This document shows, one piece after another, positions 7,645-16,009 of a stretch of 50,909 bases of DNA. The notes beneath the pieces are model-generated. The model was not told where the DNA came from. It searched no databases and saw only the letters and a program-made list of their open reading frames with translations. Numbering within the stretch: the stretch's first letter is position 1; each line of letters opens with the position of its first letter. The position numbers and the translations under genes were made by a program. Source of the stretch: Pseudomonadota bacterium (GTDB lineage: Bacteria > Pseudomonadota > Alphaproteobacteria > Sphingomonadales > Sphingomonadaceae); contig JAEZZI010000015.1 in NCBI GenBank assembly GCA_023418595.1, positions 1 to 50,909 on the forward strand, given 5' to 3'.

Positions 7645-7703
7645 GTGGAGTAGGGCGTGTTTTTCTGAAACCCAAGATCGGCCCTCGCCGACCTCGCGAG
7701 CGA

Positions 7704-7889
7704 TTAATGCTTGTCCGTCCGGGTGATCGCATCCAGCTTGTCGAGGCAGGCGACCATGTCGCTGGGCAGCGAATTGCGCTCGAATGCGGACCTGAGAGCT
7801 GGGCCGAGGCGCGCAGTTTCGACCGGGCTTTGCACCACATAGGGGCGACCCGCGCGTCCGTTACGGTCCTGTTGGCTCAGAAAGCTCAT
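7704..7889 (-). CDS. Small NepR-like protein (candidate second anti-sigma factor)
   Basis: A 61-residue ORF on the strand opposite ecfG and glnE. Its C-terminal half, LGPALRSAFERN then SLPSDMVACLDKLDAI, resembles the NepR core of the same window, VGDALRAVYRDA then VPDSMLDLLSKLG, if a three-residue gap is allowed. The shared pattern is G-x-ALR, an aromatic three residues on, P-x-x-M and L-x-KL. Most third codon positions are G or C. No Shine-Dalgarno site is seen. A GCAAC-N16-CGTT promoter-like motif at 7923-7899 stands so close to the ATG that the message would be leaderless. It could also be an unrelated small protein. Confidence 0.55.
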   Translation of the reverse strand: MSFLSQQDRNGRAGRPYVVQSPVETARLGPALRSAFERNSLPSDMVACLDKLDAITRTDKH

Positions 7890-7898
7890 GTCCGGTAG

Positions 7899-7923
7899 AA
7901 CGACCAAAAGCACCAATCGTTGC
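7899..7923 (-). promoter_or_regulatory. Possible EcfG-type promoter of the NepR-like ORF
   Basis: Minus strand GCAAC (7923-7919), a 16-base spacer and CGTT (7902-7899). One mismatch from the EcfG consensus in the -35 box. Only nine bases separate the -10 box from the ATG, so transcription would begin at or beside the start codon. Confidence 0.3.
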
Positions 7924-7962
7924 CTGATTTCGCGGGCAGGCCAAAAAGGATGCGACTGCGGC

Positions 7963-10677
7963 ATGATGGACACGGTCGAGAGGGTGGGGATCGATGACGC
8001 GGTGCGGCGGATCGAGGAACATTCGCCGTTCCTGCGCATGATCGCGGCGCGCGAAGCCGAACTGGTCGCCAACATGGCGTCGGCGATGGTCGATCCGATC
8101 GCCGCCGCCGAAGCCGATACGCAAGACATGCCGGTCGCGCAGGCGCTGCGTGTCGCGCGGCGGCGGTTGGCGCTGATTGTCGCGGTCGGTGACCTGGCGG
8201 GCGAATATCCGCTCGAACGGGTCACGGGGGTGCTGAGCGACTTCGCCGACCGCGCGCTAGATCGCGCGATCCGGGCGGCGATCGACGAGCGGACGCCGGG
8301 TGCAGAGCCGCGCGGCTTCGTCGCCATCGCGCTCGGCAAGCAGGGCAGCCGCGAACTCAATTATTCGTCGGACATCGACCCGATTCTGTTGTTCGACCCA
8401 CAAAGCCTGCCGACCAAGGCGAACGAAGCGCCCGAAGAGGCCGCGGTGCGGATCGCCAAGCGGGTCGTCGAGCTGCTCCAGGCGCGCGACGGCGACGGTT
8501 ATGTGCTGCGCGTGGATCTGCGGCTGCGTCCGTCGCCGGAGGCCACGCCGATCGCGATTCCCGTCAACGCAGCGATCTCCTATTATGAATCGCAGGCGCT
8601 GCCGTGGGAGCGCGCGGCGTTCATCCGCGCGCGGGGCTGTGCGGGCGACGCGGTGCTGGGCGATTATTTCCTGTCGGCGATCCGCCCGTTCGTCTGGCGC
8701 CGTGCGCTCGATTACGGGGCGATCGGCGAAATCCGGTCGATTACCCGGCGTATCCGCGATCACTATGCTCAGGGTCAGACGTTCGGACCCGGATATGATC
8801 TGAAGCGTGGCCGCGGCGGCATTCGCGAAGTCGAGTTCTTTGCTCAGGCGCATCAGTTGATCCATGGCGGGCGCGACCCGGCCCTGCGCGCGCCCGCGAC
8901 GCTGGATGCGCTGACGAGATTGTCGGCGGCGGGCTGGATCGCCGGGGATGCGGCGCGCGATCTGGGGGGCGCATACCGCTTGCTGCGGACGATCGAGCAC
9001 CGCGTCCAGATGATCGACGACCGCCAGACCCACGCGCTGCCCGATGCCCCGGACGCGCTCGATCGGGTCGCGCGGCTGCACGGTCTGGCGGATGGCGACG
9101 CGCTGGTAACGCTCATCCGTCCGCATATTGAGGCGGTGGGCGCGCTCTACGACGCGCTCGATTCGGACGGCGGCGGCGCGCTTGCCGGCGAAGCTGGATC
9201 GCTGACCGCACAGTTGAAGGACGCAGGCTTTGCCGATCCCGAACAGGCGACGCGGCTGGTGCAGGGATGGCGCGCCGGCCGCTATCCCGCGCTCAGGAGC
9301 CCTGCGGCGCAGACCGCGCTGGAGGCGGCATTGCCCAAGCTGGTCGAGGCGATGCGCGAGGCGGCGGACCCCGGCGCGGCGCTGCTCCGGCTAGATGCGA
9401 TCCTGTCGCGCCTACCGAGCGCGATCAATTTCTTCCGCCTGATGGAGGCGCGCCCGGCGCTCGCGCGGCTGCTGGGCACGATATTGAGTCATGCGCCGAC
9501 CTTGGCTGACGTGCTGGGTCGACGCGTCGAGCTTCTTGACCGGCTGATCGATGCGACCGCGCTGCGCGAAGTGCCCGATGCGGCGGCGCTGGCCGACGAA
9601 ATGCGCGGGGGCGATGCGCGGGGCGATTATCAGGCGCTGCTCGACCATGTGCGAAAGGTCGTCAACGAAACCCGCTTTGCGCTGGGGGTTCAGATCGTCG
9701 CGGGGGCGTCCGATCCGCTGGAGGTGTCGCACGGCTATGCCCGGCTGGCGGACGCGGCGATTCAGGTGCTGGCGGATGCGACGATCGCCGAATTTGCAAG
9801 CGTGCACGGGCGGGTGCCGGACAGCGAGCTCGTGATCCTGGCGCTGGGGCGTTATGGCGGAGAGGCGCTGACTCATGCGTCGGACCTCGATCTCATCTAT
9901 CTGTTTACCGGCGATTATTCGGCGGAATCGGAGGGGAAGAAGCCGCTGGGCGCGGTGCTCTACTATAACCGGCTGGCGCAGCGATTGTCGGGGGCGTTGT
10001 CGGTGCAGACCGCATCGGGGCCGCTGTACGAGATCGACACGCGGCTGCGACCTTCGGGCGCGCAGGGTCCGCTGGTCGTCTCGGTCGATGGCTTCGCCAA
10101 ATATCAGCGCGAACAGGCCTGGACCTGGGAGCATATGGCGCTGACGCGTGCGCGCGCCGTTTATGGCTCGGCGCAGGCGCGCGGTGCGGTTCAGGCGGCG
10201 ATCGACGCGGTGCTGGGCGGGGATCGCCCGGCGCGCGACGTGGTGACGGAGGCGGCGAAGATGCGCGACGACATGGCCGCGCACAAACCACCCGCCGGAC
10301 CGTTCGACGTCAAATTGCTGGATGGCGGCCTCGTCGATCTGGAGTTTGCGGTGCATGTCCAGCAACTGATCCTTCGCACCGGATTCGACCCCCATCTGGG
10401 CCGCGCCATCGCGCTGTTGGTGAAAAAAGGGCTGTTGCCCGCCGGGCTGGAGGCGGCGCACGACCTGATGACGCGGTTGCTGGTGGCGCTGCGGCTGGTC
10501 GCGCCCGACGGCAAAGCGCCGCCGACCGCGACCCAGGCGATCGTCGCGCAGGCGACGGGACATCAGGGCTGGGACGAGGTGGTTGCCGCGCTCGACGCCG
10601 CGCGGCAAACGGTGCGCGATTGCTGGGCGCAGGTGCGAGAGGATACGCGCCAGGACAAAGAGGGAGTGACGCCATGA
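7963..10677 (+). CDS. glnE: Bifunctional glutamine synthetase adenylyltransferase/deadenylase
   Basis: GlnE (904 aa) adds and removes AMP on glutamine synthetase under control of PII. Two nucleotidyltransferase domains are visible: GKQGSRELNYSSDIDPILLFD (about 125-145) and LGRYGGEALTHASDLDLIYLF in the second half. Each has the GS/GG...SDxD metal site. An open frame extends upstream to 7888, but its first 25 residues look non-native and would overlap the divergent ORF at 7704-7889. The ATG at 7963 (MMDTVERVGIDDAV) fits the family start, with AAAGGA upstream. Its stop overlaps the bcp start (ATGA). Confidence 0.95.
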   Translation: MMDTVERVGIDDAVRRIEEHSPFLRMIAAREAELVANMASAMVDPIAAAEADTQDMPVAQALRVARRRLALIVAVGDLAGEYPLERVTGVLSDFADRALDRAIRAAIDERTPGAEPRGFVAIALGKQGSRELNYSSDIDPILLFDPQSLPTKANEAPEEAAVRIAKRVVELLQARDGDGYVLRVDLRLRPSPEATPIAIPVNAAISYYESQALPWERAAFIRARGCAGDAVLGDYFLSAIRPFVWRRALDYGAIGEIRSITRRIRDHYAQGQTFGPGYDLKRGRGGIREVEFFAQAHQLIHGGRDPALRAPATLDALTRLSAAGWIAGDAARDLGGAYRLLRTIEHRVQMIDDRQTHALPDAPDALDRVARLHGLADGDALVTLIRPHIEAVGALYDALDSDGGGALAGEAGSLTAQLKDAGFADPEQATRLVQGWRAGRYPALRSPAAQTALEAALPKLVEAMREAADPGAALLRLDAILSRLPSAINFFRLMEARPALARLLGTILSHAPTLADVLGRRVELLDRLIDATALREVPDAAALADEMRGGDARGDYQALLDHVRKVVNETRFALGVQIVAGASDPLEVSHGYARLADAAIQVLADATIAEFASVHGRVPDSELVILALGRYGGEALTHASDLDLIYLFTGDYSAESEGKKPLGAVLYYNRLAQRLSGALSVQTASGPLYEIDTRLRPSGAQGPLVVSVDGFAKYQREQAWTWEHMALTRARAVYGSAQARGAVQAAIDAVLGGDRPARDVVTEAAKMRDDMAAHKPPAGPFDVKLLDGGLVDLEFAVHVQQLILRTGFDPHLGRAIALLVKKGLLPAGLEAAHDLMTRLLVALRLVAPDGKAPPTATQAIVAQATGHQGWDEVVAALDAARQTVRDCWAQVREDTRQDKEGVTP

Positions 10678-11144
10678 CGATCCAGGTCGGAGACAGCTTG
10701 CCCGACGTCGCGCTGACGATGATGGATGGCAGCACGCAATCACTGGCGAGCCGCAAGGGCAGGGCGTTGATCCTCTATTTCTATCCTAAGGACGATACGC
10801 CGGGCTGCACCAAGGAGGCGCAAGGGTTCAGCGAACGCGCCGACGACTTTGCCGCGATCGGTGTCGATATCCTCGGCGTGTCGAAGGACAGCCCCGCCAA
10901 ACACGCCCAGTTCAGAGACAAATATGCGCTGAACATCGATCTCGCGACCGACGCCGGATCGGCGCTGGAGGCGTTCGGATCGTGGATCGAAAAATCGCTT
11001 TACGGCAAGAACTATATGGGCATCGACCGATCGACCTTTCTGTTCGACGCAGACGGGAAACTGGTCCGCGAATGGCGCAAGGTACGCGTGCCAGGCCATG
11101 TCGATGCGGTGTTTGAGGCCGCACGGGCACTGTCGCGCGATTGA
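10674..11144 (+). CDS. bcp: Thioredoxin-dependent peroxiredoxin Bcp/PrxQ
   Basis: This 156-aa cytoplasmic peroxiredoxin reduces hydrogen peroxide and organic hydroperoxides. The peroxidatic Cys45 is in DDTPGCTKEA, and SKDSPAKHAQF follows as in the family. The second Cys found five residues on in E. coli Bcp is absent (Gln50), and no other Cys is present, so it acts as a one-Cys type. The ATG overlaps the glnE stop, which makes the two genes translationally coupled. Confidence 0.93.
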   Translation: MTIQVGDSLPDVALTMMDGSTQSLASRKGRALILYFYPKDDTPGCTKEAQGFSERADDFAAIGVDILGVSKDSPAKHAQFRDKYALNIDLATDAGSALEAFGSWIEKSLYGKNYMGIDRSTFLFDADGKLVREWRKVRVPGHVDAVFEAARALSRD

Positions 11145-11458
11145 CGGAAAATGGCGTTGATCGTCGCCCGTTAAGCACCCGAATCGGCACTGCAAGAGAC
11201 CGGTTTCGGTTACGAAATGGATTCGAAGAATCGGCGTCAATCAGCAGATTTACGGACTAGCTTCGCATCGGTTCAACGATTCGGCGCACGGCACAGCCGG
11301 TTTAACCCGCCAGACCGCGCAAACTATTGTGCTGGCGGGGCGGCTTCCGCACTAACATCCCTGTTCCGAAGCGGAGGGGCTGCTGACGGGACATCGCAAT
11401 TTTCTGCCATCGCCTTCAAAAAAACGGCGGGGCTCCAAATTCGGGTCGTCGGGGATCA
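11145..11458. other. Leader region of the M23 peptidase gene; no gene seen
   Basis: The 314 bases hold no convincing ORF. A short frame at 11217-11462 has no recognisable features. An 8-bp perfect stem (CCCGCCAG 11306-11313 with CTGGCGGG 11332-11339) lies 120 bp before the peptidase start. The region probably contains the promoter and a long 5' leader, but no consensus boxes stand out. Confidence 0.4.
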
Positions 11459-12628
11459 ATGATCGCAACCGTAAACAGCCTAACAACAACGGGGTTTCAA
11501 AAGTTCCGTTCGCTTTTCACCACCAAGGACTTCATCTTCAACGACGGTCGCAACGTACGCGAATTCAGCGTTGCCGGTCGGACCCAGGCACTGATGGCCG
11601 GGATTGCCGCCGTCACCCTGTGCTTTTCCGCCTATGGCGTGACGCAGGCCGCATCGGGTGCCGCTGTTGCCACGGGGGTGACCTCGGGCGCCAGACTCGC
11701 CGAGATGGAGCGCGAAGTCGCCGAAATGCAGGCGAACGTCGCCAAGGTCCGCACCGCTGCCGCCGAACACGCCAAGTTGCTCGAACAGCGCCAGGCGCTG
11801 ATCGTCGCCGCGATGGCGGGCGAGGGCAACCCTGGCGATTTCGATCTCGCCGCGCTGACCGCATCGGGCGCGATCGACGCCGAGACCGCTGAAATTCTCG
11901 CCCCGCTGCGCCGTGCCGAAGCCGGTCAGTTGGCAATGGTCGCAAAGGCCGACGCCGCGCTTCAGGCGCGCTATGCCGACACCGCGCGCGAATTGCGCCG
12001 TCTGGGCCTGTCGCCCAATCGCATCGCGCCGCGCGCCGCAATGGGCGGCCCGCTTGAGGAAGTGAACGAGAACAACGCCGCCGAAGCATCCGCCGACGCG
12101 CAATTCCGTTCGCTGGTTCAAAGCTGGAAGCGACTCGATTCGCTCGAGGAAGCGTCGATCGCGATCCCGTCGATGCAGCCGGTCGCCGAAATGCGCCTGA
12201 CCAGCAGCTTCGGCGTCCGCAGCGATCCGTTCCGGGGTTCCCAGGCATTCCATGCCGGGCTTGATATTCCGGGGCCGGTCGGCACGCCGATCTATGCTAC
12301 CGCCGACGGCATCGTGTCGCGGTCGGAGCGTGCAGGCGCTTACGGCCTGCTCGTCGAAATCAATCACGGCAAGGGCATCCAGACCCGTTACGCGCATCTG
12401 TCGAAGATGCTGGTCGGCGCCAACACCCGCGTTCGTCGCGGCCAGTTGATCGGCCTGATGGGCTCGACCGGCCGATCGACCGGTCCGCATCTCCATTATG
12501 AAGTCCGCATCGACGGCCGCGCGGTGAACCCGACGCCCTATATTCAGGCGGGCGACCAACTCGTCGCGATGCAGGATCGCGCGCTCAAGAGCCGCAATTC
12601 GGCCGGTATGGGCGGCCCGGCGAAGTAA
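11459..12628 (+). CDS. M23-family peptidase, membrane-anchored cell-wall endopeptidase
   Basis: A 389-aa protein with a cytoplasmic N-terminus (1-42), one membrane segment (about 43-66), a coiled-coil region (about 77-115) and a C-terminal LytM/M23 domain (about 245-362). The zinc ligands are visible as H265 and D269 (FHAGLDI) and H344/H346 in GPHLHYEVR. All four canonical metal/catalytic positions are present, so it may be active rather than an EnvC-type activator. The coiled coil before the M23 domain is like that in divisome-associated LytM proteins. It is followed by its own terminator. Confidence 0.9.
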   Translation: MIATVNSLTTTGFQKFRSLFTTKDFIFNDGRNVREFSVAGRTQALMAGIAAVTLCFSAYGVTQAASGAAVATGVTSGARLAEMEREVAEMQANVAKVRTAAAEHAKLLEQRQALIVAAMAGEGNPGDFDLAALTASGAIDAETAEILAPLRRAEAGQLAMVAKADAALQARYADTARELRRLGLSPNRIAPRAAMGGPLEEVNENNAAEASADAQFRSLVQSWKRLDSLEEASIAIPSMQPVAEMRLTSSFGVRSDPFRGSQAFHAGLDIPGPVGTPIYATADGIVSRSERAGAYGLLVEINHGKGIQTRYAHLSKMLVGANTRVRRGQLIGLMGSTGRSTGPHLHYEVRIDGRAVNPTPYIQAGDQLVAMQDRALKSRNSAGMGGPAK

Positions 12629-12652
12629 GCTTCGTTTCCACGAGATTGAAAG

Positions 12653-12684
12653 GCCCGGCAAGCAAGCGCTTCGCCGGGCTTTTT
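12653..12684 (+). terminator. Intrinsic terminator of the M23 peptidase gene
   Basis: GCCCGGC (12653-12659) pairs with GCCGGGC (12673-12679), with an inner AAGC/GCTT extension, and is followed by five T residues. This is a strong rho-independent signal on the plus strand. Confidence 0.88.
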
Positions 12685-12705
12685 CGTGGTATCTCTAATC
12701 CCTTC

Positions 12706-12806
12706 CCCGCTCGTGCTGAGCTTGTCGAAGCACTGTCCTTCCTTCTTTCTCTGCCCCTGCGGCACGAATAAAAGGACAGTGCTTCGACAAGCTCAGCACG
12801 AACGGG
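12706..12806. repeat. Long inverted repeat, GCTGAGCTTGTCGAAGCACTG family
   Basis: Arms 12706-12740 and 12772-12806 are complementary over 35 bp with one mismatch. The core is shared with 14747-14827 and 26854-26961. The 31-base centre differs between copies. This type is common between genes in sphingomonads. Confidence 0.88.
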
Positions 12807-12881
12807 AATAAGTGGGCGTGATCTGTTACCGCTCGCCCGATCGCGCCCGCCATTGCTCGCGCGCTGCCGGTCCCCTATCTG

Positions 12882-13226
12882 ATGGGCATGACCAGCGAAG
12901 CACCGCCTCTCGAACTCACGCCCGCCGCCGCCGCGCGGGTTGCGGCGATTGCCAAACGGCAGGCTAAGCCTGCGATCCTGCGCCTGTCGGTGGAGGGCGG
13001 TGGCTGTTCGGGCTTCCAATATAAGTTCGGATTGGCCGACGGGGTCGAGGTGGACGACATTCGCGCGGATACCGACGGCGTGACGCTGGTGGTCGATCCG
13101 ATCAGCCTGGATTTGGTGAGTGGCGCGCGCGTCGATTATGTCGAATCGCTGGGCGGGGCGGCATTTCGCGTCGACAATCCCAACGCGGCGGCCGGTTGCG
13201 GCTGCGGCTCCAGCTTCGCGATCTGA
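12882..13226 (+). CDS. erpA: A-type iron-sulfur cluster carrier (HesB/IscA family, ErpA-like)
   Basis: A 114-aa protein that carries Fe-S clusters to target enzymes. The three conserved cysteines are C42 in GGCSGFQY, and C106 and C108 in GCGCGSSF. LTPAAAARVAAI at the N-terminus is the usual family start. A second ATG at 12888 could be the true start; neither has a clear ribosome site. ErpA, IscA and SufA are hard to separate without a tree. The xth gene follows after 3 bp. Confidence 0.85.
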   Translation: MGMTSEAPPLELTPAAAARVAAIAKRQAKPAILRLSVEGGGCSGFQYKFGLADGVEVDDIRADTDGVTLVVDPISLDLVSGARVDYVESLGGAAFRVDNPNAAAGCGCGSSFAI

Positions 13227-13229
13227 TCG

Positions 13230-14000
13230 TTGAAAATCGTCAGTTACAACGTCAACGGCATCAAGGCGCGGCTGCCGCGGCTGGTCGAATATCTGACCGA
13301 GCAGGCGCCCGACATCGTCTGCCTCCAGGAACTCAAATCCTCCGACGAGACCTTTCCCGAAAGCGATATCCGCGCGGCGGGTTACGGCGCGGTGTGGCAC
13401 GGGCAAAAGGGGTTCAATGGCGTCGCGATCCTCGCCAAAGGCAGCGACCCGATCGAGCGCCAGCGCGGCCTTGCCGGCGAGGATGAAGACGACCACAGTC
13501 GCTATATCGAGGCGGAAGTGGACGGGTTGGTCGTAGCGTCGATCTATTTGCCCAACGGTAACCCGCAACCGGGGCCGAAATTCGATTACAAGCTGCGCTG
13601 GCTGGATCGGTTGCGGGCACGGGCGAGCGAGTTGCTGGCCGAGGAGTGTCCGGTGGTGCTGGCGGGCGATTACAACGTCATCGCCAATGACGATGATACG
13701 TTTTCGGTCCGCGCGATGGCGGACGATGCGCTGATGCAGCCGCAATCGCGCGAAGGCTATCGCCGGTTGCTCGCGCAAGGCTGGACCGACAGCCTGCGCA
13801 CGCGCTTTCCGGCGGGGGGCGTATGGACGTTCTGGGACTATCAGGCGGGTGCATGGCAACGCGACGCGGGGTTCCGAATCGATCACTTGTTGCTTTCACC
13901 CGAAGCTGCCGATCGCTTCGCGGATGCGGGTGTCGATAAGGAATATCGTGGGCGCGAAAAGGCCAGCGACCATGCGCCGACCTGGGCGCGACTGCGGTAA
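13230..14000 (+). CDS. xth: Exodeoxyribonuclease III
   Basis: A 256-aa AP endonuclease/3'-exonuclease for base-excision repair. Conserved motifs are VSYNVNGIKARL at the start, LQELKSSD with the metal-binding Glu, DYNV, and KASDHAPTWA near the end with the catalytic Asp-His. The start codon is TTG at 13230 (TTG AAA ATC), three bases after the preceding stop; no ATG occurs before the first conserved motif. Length is normal for ExoIII. Confidence 0.93.
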   Translation: MKIVSYNVNGIKARLPRLVEYLTEQAPDIVCLQELKSSDETFPESDIRAAGYGAVWHGQKGFNGVAILAKGSDPIERQRGLAGEDEDDHSRYIEAEVDGLVVASIYLPNGNPQPGPKFDYKLRWLDRLRARASELLAEECPVVLAGDYNVIANDDDTFSVRAMADDALMQPQSREGYRRLLAQGWTDSLRTRFPAGGVWTFWDYQAGAWQRDAGFRIDHLLLSPEAADRFADAGVDKEYRGREKASDHAPTWARLR

Positions 14001-14179
14001 GCGAGTCGGTGGTGTAATACACCAACACTCCGATTGATTTCCCGATAAGTGGCGAACGCCGACGAGATCAGCGCGCGGCAAGGCCCGTAATTTCGGCAGT
14101 TAAGTGTTTGGCACGACTAATGCACTTGTCCATTTTGTGAGGCGGCATCCCCTGTCCGCGCTCACGGATGGAGGGATAG

Positions 14180-14461
14180 ATGCACCAGAAATTGACCCGC
14201 GCCGCGCTTGGCGGCCTTGCCGGTATCGCAATCCTCGCCACCGCCGCGCCAGCGATCGCGCGCGATGCGGACCCCAAGACCGAACGCGCGGCGCCAGCGA
14301 AAACGGCGAAATCCGCGAAAGTGACAGGTGAGCAGCGCTACTGCGTGGACGAGGCGACGACCGGATCGCGTATCAAACGGCGCACCTGTCTGACCGCGTC
14401 CGAATGGTCGGCGCATGGTGTCGATATCGTCAGCGAAGCGCGGAAGGGCGCGCGACGGTGA
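14180..14461 (+). CDS. Small secreted Cys-pair protein, first of a tandem pair
   Basis: A 93-aa protein with an N-terminal signal peptide (about 1-27, ending APAIA), an Ala/Lys linker and a C-terminal element with two cysteines (C55 and C70). The element reads RYC-(7)-TGSRIKRRTCLTASEWSAHGVD. The next ORF repeats the same pattern, so the two are paralogues. No named family is recognised. The cysteines could form a disulfide in the periplasm. A GGAGGG ribosome site precedes the ATG. The stop overlaps the next GTG start. Confidence 0.75.
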   Translation: MHQKLTRAALGGLAGIAILATAAPAIARDADPKTERAAPAKTAKSAKVTGEQRYCVDEATTGSRIKRRTCLTASEWSAHGVDIVSEARKGARR

Positions 14462-14682
14462 TCGTCGCCGCGCTGACGCTCGCCATCGGGGCGACCGGTG
14501 ACGTGGCGCAAAGGGTCGAAGCGGCAGTCCTGCCGCCTCGCACCGAAATCAGGCGCGGCGCGACACCGAAGCGCTTTTGCGCCGATGTGGCGATGACCGA
14601 TCATCGCGGCCCCAGGCGCATCTGCATGACGGCGGCGAAATGGCGCAAGCTGGGCGTCGATCCGGTCGCGCCGAAAGGTTGA
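14458..14682 (+). CDS. Small secreted Cys-pair protein, second of a tandem pair
   Basis: A 74-aa ORF read from GTG 14458, which overlaps the upstream stop as GTGA. The first 23 residues are hydrophobic and may act as a signal sequence (VIVAALTLAIGATGDVA). C41 and C56 lie in RFCADVAMTDHRGPRRICMT, followed by AAKWRKLGVD, matching the upstream protein at the Cys spacing, the RR-x-C, TA-x-(E/K)W and GVD positions. It probably arose by duplication. The function is unknown. Confidence 0.65.
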   Translation: MIVAALTLAIGATGDVAQRVEAAVLPPRTEIRRGATPKRFCADVAMTDHRGPRRICMTAAKWRKLGVDPVAPKG

Positions 14683-14691
14683 TGAGCAACT

Positions 14692-14729
14692 GCCGGTCGG
14701 GTCCGCCCGTTCCCGACCGGCGATTTTTT
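14692..14729 (+). terminator. Intrinsic terminator of the tandem secreted-protein operon
   Basis: A perfect 10-bp stem (14692-14701 with 14712-14721) is followed two bases later by six T residues (14724-14729). Confidence 0.92.
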
Positions 14730-14746
14730 ACCGGCTTGTCTCGAAT

Positions 14747-14827
14747 CGTTTCGCGCTGAGCTTGTTGAAGTGCTGTTCTTTTTCGCGACCAGAAGGGCAG
14801 TGCTTCGACAAGCTCAGCACAAACGGA
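14747..14827. repeat. Diverged inverted repeat, GCTGAGCTTGTCGAAG family
   Basis: The left arm (from 14747) is a decayed copy with TTGTTGAAGTGCTGTTCTT, and the right arm (to 14827) keeps AGTGCTTCGACAAGCTCAGCAC. It is the same type as 12706-12806, with several arm mismatches. Confidence 0.75.
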
Positions 14828-14835
14828 GCAAGCGC

Positions 14836-15993
14836 TTAGGCTTGGCTGATATCCCGCTGATACACGTTGTAGATGCGGTTGACCTTCGACTGGATAGTGT
14901 CGGCGATCGCCAGCATTCCCTGGTTGTCGTCGAGAATCCAGCCGATCTCGCCGCGGCTGGCGCCATATTTGGCGATGGCGTCGCGGCGGATATATTCGAT
15001 CATCATGAAGGCGAGTTGGCTGGCGACGCGCGAGGATTGCAGCCGTTTGACGACGCCCATCAACGGCACCCGCATCGTCCGCGCCTTGGGTCGGTGCAGC
15101 CACATCAGCAGTTTCAGCCAGCCAAACGGAAACAGGCTGCCCTTTAGCGGCTTCAGCGGTTCGTTGAGGTCGGGAAGCGTAATCATGAACGCGACCGGCT
15201 CGCCATCGATTTCGGCGATGCGGATCAGGTCTTCATAGACGATGGGTTTCAGCTTCTTGCCGACATCGTCGATTTCGGGCTGGGTGAGCGGCACGAACCC
15301 CCAGTTATCGCTCCACGCATCGTTGAGGATGCCGAGGATGATTGCCGCTTCGTCGGCGAAACGCGACTTGTCGACGCGGCGGATGACGATCTTGTCGTTG
15401 CGCTCGCCCGACTGGATGATGCGATTCACGATCGGCGGAAACCCGCCGGTGATGTCGAGATCGTAGGTGCGGAGTTCCTTGGCGAGCGTGTAACCCAGCC
15501 CCTCGATCCAGCCCTGATATTCCGGCTTGTGGTGCCCCATCATCACCGTCGGGCTATGCTCGTGGCCATGCACCAGCAGGCCGGGCTCTTCCCAGATCGA
15601 CAGGCTGATCGGGCCGATCGCGCGGGTCATGCCCCTGGTGCTCAGCCAGTCTTCGGCTGCGGCGATCAGCGCGTCGCCGGTTTCCCGGTCCTCCGCCTCG
15701 AACATGCCCCAGAAACCGACGCCGGGGCCGAACCCCTGTTCGGCGGGCATGGTCAGCGCCAGCGTATCGAGATGCGCGGAGATGCGGCCCACCACGCGGC
15801 CCTGCCGCTCGGCCAGCATCAATTGCGCCTCGGCATGGCTGAACCAACCATTCTTCGCCGGATCGATCTGGCCCGCGACCTCGCTTTTCAGCGGCGCGAC
15901 CCAATGCGGGTCGTTCGCATAGAGGCGATAGGGAAGGTCGATGAATGCCTTCCTGTCGGCTGCCCCCGCAACCGGACGGACCGTGATTGTCAC
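14836..15993 (-). CDS. GNAT-like acyltransferase, candidate bacterial ceramide synthase
   Basis: A 385-aa protein, often annotated in relatives as an N-acetyltransferase or dATP pyrophosphohydrolase. Visible blocks include LPYRLYANDPHWVAPL (about 20-35), RVVGRISAHLD, GFWGMFEAEDRETG and GHHKPEYQGWIEGLGYT, a GNAT-fold arrangement with an N-terminal acyl-donor half. In Caulobacter an unrelated-to-eukaryote N-acyltransferase makes ceramide from sphingoid base. This gene lies 16 bp after a sphingolipid-type hydroxylase, in the same direction as spt, ACP and a reductase, so it is a good candidate for that step. The start is GTG at 15993 with GGGGG just upstream. The enzymatic role is inferred from context. 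Confidence 0.6.
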   Translation of the reverse strand: MTITVRPVAGAADRKAFIDLPYRLYANDPHWVAPLKSEVAGQIDPAKNGWFSHAEAQLMLAERQGRVVGRISAHLDTLALTMPAEQGFGPGVGFWGMFEAEDRETGDALIAAAEDWLSTRGMTRAIGPISLSIWEEPGLLVHGHEHSPTVMMGHHKPEYQGWIEGLGYTLAKELRTYDLDITGGFPPIVNRIIQSGERNDKIVIRRVDKSRFADEAAIILGILNDAWSDNWGFVPLTQPEIDDVGKKLKPIVYEDLIRIAEIDGEPVAFMITLPDLNEPLKPLKGSLFPFGWLKLLMWLHRPKARTMRVPLMGVVKRLQSSRVASQLAFMMIEYIRRDAIAKYGASRGEIGWILDDNQGMLAIADTIQSKVNRIYNVYQRDISQA

Positions 15994-16009
15994 CCCCGAT
16001 GCGCCCGCG

